Assembly: GCF_019599185.1 (NCBI RefSeq)
Contig: NZ_JAIEUL010000013.1
Span: 62,001-126,000 of the forward strand
DNA: 64,000 bases
DNA from: Cryobacterium inferilacus
Lineage (GTDB): Bacteria > Actinomycetota > Actinomycetes > Actinomycetales > Microbacteriaceae
Direction of reading: 5' to 3'
Shown in pieces: positions 61,972-64,000 of this stretch (position 1 is its first letter; every line of letters starts with the position of its first letter). The position numbers were made by a program, and so were the translations under genes. The notes beneath the pieces are model-generated. The model had not been told where the DNA came from. It saw only the letters and a program-made list of their open reading frames with translations, and searched no databases.

Positions 61972-62969
61972 CCAGTCACGCCACGACGTCCGCCGAGACA
62001 CCACAGACCGACACCACCGTCGACGGCTTGCGCCGGTCACTCGCGCAGGTGCGCACAGAGGTGGGCAAGGCCGTCGTCGGTCAGGACGGCGCCGTGACCG
62101 GTCTGATCATCGCGCTGCTCGCCCGCGGCCACGTGCTGCTGGAGGGGGTGCCAGGCGTGGCCAAGACCCTTCTGGTGCGCTCACTCAGTCACGCGCTCAG
62201 CCTCGACACCAAACGGGTGCAGTTCACCCCTGACCTGATGCCGGGCGACGTGACCGGATCGCTGATCTACGACGCCAAGGCCGGCGAGTTCGAGTTCCGC
62301 AACGGTCCGGTGTTCACCAATATCCTGCTCGCCGATGAGATCAACCGCACCCCGCCCAAGACGCAGTCGGCACTGCTGGAGGCGATGGAGGAGCGCCAGG
62401 TCAGCGTCGACGGGCTCTCCCTGCCGCTGCCGGAACCCTTCATCGTGGCCGCGACCATGAACCCGATCGAGTACGAGGGCACGTACACGCTGCCGGAGGC
62501 CCAACTGGACCGATTCCTGCTCAAACTCGTCCTCGACATTCCGGAACGGGACGTGGAACTCGAGGTGCTGCGCCGCCATGCCACCGGGTTCAGCCCGCGC
62601 GACCTCACCGCTGCCGGCGTCACTCCCGTTCTCGGCGCGGCCGATCTGGCGGCCGCCCAGGCGTCCGTCGCGACTGTCGGGGCGAGTGCTGACGTGCTGG
62701 CGTACATCGTCGACCTGGCCAGGGCCACCAGACAGAGCCCCTCGGCGAAACTGGGCGTGAGCCCGCGCGGGACCACGGCGCTGCTGGCCAGCGCGAAGGC
62801 GTGGGCCTGGCTGAGCGGGTACGCCTCCATCACCCCCGACCACGTGCAGGCCATGGTGCTGCCGGTGTGGCGGCACCGCATCCAACTGCGCCCGGAGGCG
62901 GAGCTGGAAGGCATCACCGTCGACGCGATCCTGCACGGTGTGCTGGCGCAGGTCCAGGTTCCGATCTAA
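61968..62969 (+). CDS. MoxR-family AAA ATPase
   Basis: A 333-residue AAA+ ATPase. Walker A EGVPGVAKTLLVRSL (about 60-74), Walker B NILLADEINRTPPKTQSALLEAMEERQV, sensor 1 FIVAATMNPIEYEGTYTLPEAQLDRFLLKL and sensor 2 region GVSPRGTTALLASAKAWAWL are intact. MoxR ATPases act as chaperones with DUF58/VWA partners; here the DUF58 gene follows after 3 bases. ATGA overlap with the DUF4350 gene. Confidence 0.95.
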   Translation: MTSHATTSAETPQTDTTVDGLRRSLAQVRTEVGKAVVGQDGAVTGLIIALLARGHVLLEGVPGVAKTLLVRSLSHALSLDTKRVQFTPDLMPGDVTGSLIYDAKAGEFEFRNGPVFTNILLADEINRTPPKTQSALLEAMEERQVSVDGLSLPLPEPFIVAATMNPIEYEGTYTLPEAQLDRFLLKLVLDIPERDVELEVLRRHATGFSPRDLTAAGVTPVLGAADLAAAQASVATVGASADVLAYIVDLARATRQSPSAKLGVSPRGTTALLASAKAWAWLSGYASITPDHVQAMVLPVWRHRIQLRPEAELEGITVDAILHGVLAQVQVPI

Positions 62970-62972
62970 CCG

Positions 62973-64000
62973 ATGGCGCTGACCGGTAGGTTCGTCCTTC
63001 TCCTCGCTCTCGGCGTGGTGCCCCTGGTGCTGCTCGACGGCACCGCGGTCACCGCGCCGGTCGTGCTGGCCGGCTGGGTCCTGTTCGCCCTGCTCCTCGG
63101 CGGCATCGACCTGGCCCTGGCCGCTTCCCCCCGGGCCCTCACCGTCGACAGGGTGCTGCCCACCCGGGTTCGGCTGGGCGAGACCGTGACCAGCGAGCTC
63201 TACCTCGGCAACACTGGCGAACGACGCCTGCGCGGCGTGGTCAGGGACGGCTGGCAACCCTCCGCAGGGGCCGGCAACAACCGAACGGCCGTGACCCTGC
63301 CCGCCGGCGAACGACGCCTCATCGAGCTCACCCTCCGCCCCACCCGGCGGGGCGAGCGCACGGCCGCCCACGTCACCGTTCGATCGATGGGCCCCCTCGG
63401 CCTGTGGGCCAGGCAGGCGACCCTGCAGGCTCCCGCGCGCATCCGCGTGCTGCCGCCGTTCCACTCCCGGAAGCACCTGCCGTCCCGCATCAGCCGGCTC
63501 AAGGAGCTCGACGGCCGCACCAGCGTGCTGGTGCGCGGCCAGGGCACCGAGTTCGACTCGCTGCGTGAGTACGTGCGCGGCGACGACGTGCGGTCGATCG
63601 ACTGGCGGGCCACGGCGCGCCGCAACGACGTGGTGGTGCGCACCTGGCGCCCGGAACGCGACCGCCGAATCGTGATCGTGATCGACACCGGTCGAACCTC
63701 CGCCGCTCGGGTGGCCGACGAGCCACGCCTCGACACCGCGTTCGAGGCGGCGCTACTCCTGGCCGCGCTCGCATCCAGGGCCGGCGACAGGGTCGACGTG
63801 CTGGCCTGGGACCGTCGCGTGCGGGCCAGGGTGCAGGGAGCGGCCGGTGCGGAACTGCTCAGTCGGATGGTCGACGGCATGGCCTTGATCGAGCCCGAAC
63901 TGATCGAGATGGACTGGACGGGGCTGCCCGGGCAGATCCGCGGCATCACCGGACAGCATGCTCTGGTGGTTCTGCTCACGCCGATGGATGCGCCGGGAGC
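62973..64000 (+). CDS. DUF58 protein (partial at window end)
   Basis: The first 342 codons are present and the frame stays open to the last base. Two N-terminal helices (about 4-22 and 28-48) are followed by an extracellular/cytoplasmic beta domain and the DUF58 signature GTEFDSLREYVRGDDVRSIDW (about 191-211), then IVIVIDTGRTSAARV, a vWA-like metal-site strand. DUF58 proteins work with MoxR ATPases, probably in assembly or maturation of envelope factors. It starts 3 bases after the moxR stop. The gene continues beyond 64000. Confidence 0.92.
   Translation, partial: MALTGRFVLLLALGVVPLVLLDGTAVTAPVVLAGWVLFALLLGGIDLALAASPRALTVDRVLPTRVRLGETVTSELYLGNTGERRLRGVVRDGWQPSAGAGNNRTAVTLPAGERRLIELTLRPTRRGERTAAHVTVRSMGPLGLWARQATLQAPARIRVLPPFHSRKHLPSRISRLKELDGRTSVLVRGQGTEFDSLREYVRGDDVRSIDWRATARRNDVVVRTWRPERDRRIVIVIDTGRTSAARVADEPRLDTAFEAALLLAALASRAGDRVDVLAWDRRVRARVQGAAGAELLSRMVDGMALIEPELIEMDWTGLPGQIRGITGQHALVVLLTPMDAPG

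Overview
The window is high-GC chromosomal DNA from an actinobacterium, most probably a member of the Microbacteriaceae (a Cryobacterium-like genus is my inference, not shown). Support comes from the single-chain actinobacterial 2-oxoglutarate dehydrogenase/decarboxylase Kgd, the mtrA-mtrB-lpqB-comF-hpf-secA gene order, a WhiB1-type iron-sulfur regulator, a SigR/RsrA pair of the mycothiol-system type, and many GTG starts with ATGA/GTGA coupling. I see no rRNA, tRNA, insertion sequence, prophage or CRISPR array. No stretch longer than 300 bases lacks a gene.

Layout. 1-2.6 kb: a partial S51-like peptidase coupled to a phosphoribosyltransferase, a small unknown protein, a MOSC protein and an NAD-dependent epimerase-like protein. 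2.6-7.0 kb: a methylcitrate-cycle operon (GntR regulator, prpD, prpB, prpC) on the minus strand. It is divergent from a DUF485/cation-acetate-symporter pair (7.3-9.3 kb). Two TGTATACA palindromes in the shared control region suggest that one GntR protein controls both units. 9.4-14.1 kb: a short-chain dehydrogenase, an acyltransferase-3 membrane protein, then metY and metX for homocysteine formation. 14.2-19.5 kb: two membrane proteins, then a three-gene signalling unit made of a histidine kinase, a membrane protein with a kinase-like but degenerate C-terminus, and a LuxR-type response regulator. 19.5-28.2 kb: an MFS exporter, a thiamine-binding protein, a GT87-type glycosyltransferase, NAD(P)HX dehydratase, an Old Yellow Enzyme, a VOC protein, a HAD phosphatase and two CorC/CNNM membrane proteins. 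28.4-33.8 kb: guaB1 divergent from kgd. 33.8-38.5 kb: an MMPL transporter, then envelope and oxidative stress genes (GlsB-like, Asp23-like, a second short Asp23-like protein, rsrA, sigR). 38.6-42.4 kb: aroA-rsgA, a Bcp peroxiredoxin, a membrane protein and whiB1. 42.4-50.1 kb: a PdtaS-type sensor kinase, two membrane proteins, a CpaE-like ATPase with a SAF-domain partner, a small HTH protein, an unknown protein and an Rv3235-family protein. 50.1-58.7 kb: secA, hpf, comF, lpqB, mtrB and mtrA in one direction. 58.8-64 kb: a divergent operon of GPDP-like membrane protein, DUF4129, DUF4350, MoxR ATPase and DUF58 protein, cut by the window end.

The most distinctive non-coding signal is a family of three long palindromes of about 65-72 bp with a shared core (CGGACAATTGCGCCCGG and its complement) at 7.2, 9.3 and 50.1 kb. 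Two lie between convergent genes. One sits in the leader of the DUF485/symporter operon, directly after a 23-codon reading frame. Other points worth a second look are the GntR operators, the pseudokinase-like partner in the signalling trio, overlapping divergent -10 elements upstream of apparently leaderless genes, two identical DnaA-box-like 11-mers 1 kb apart, and an alternative internal start in sigR. I found no clear case of a wholly new defence or mobile system.
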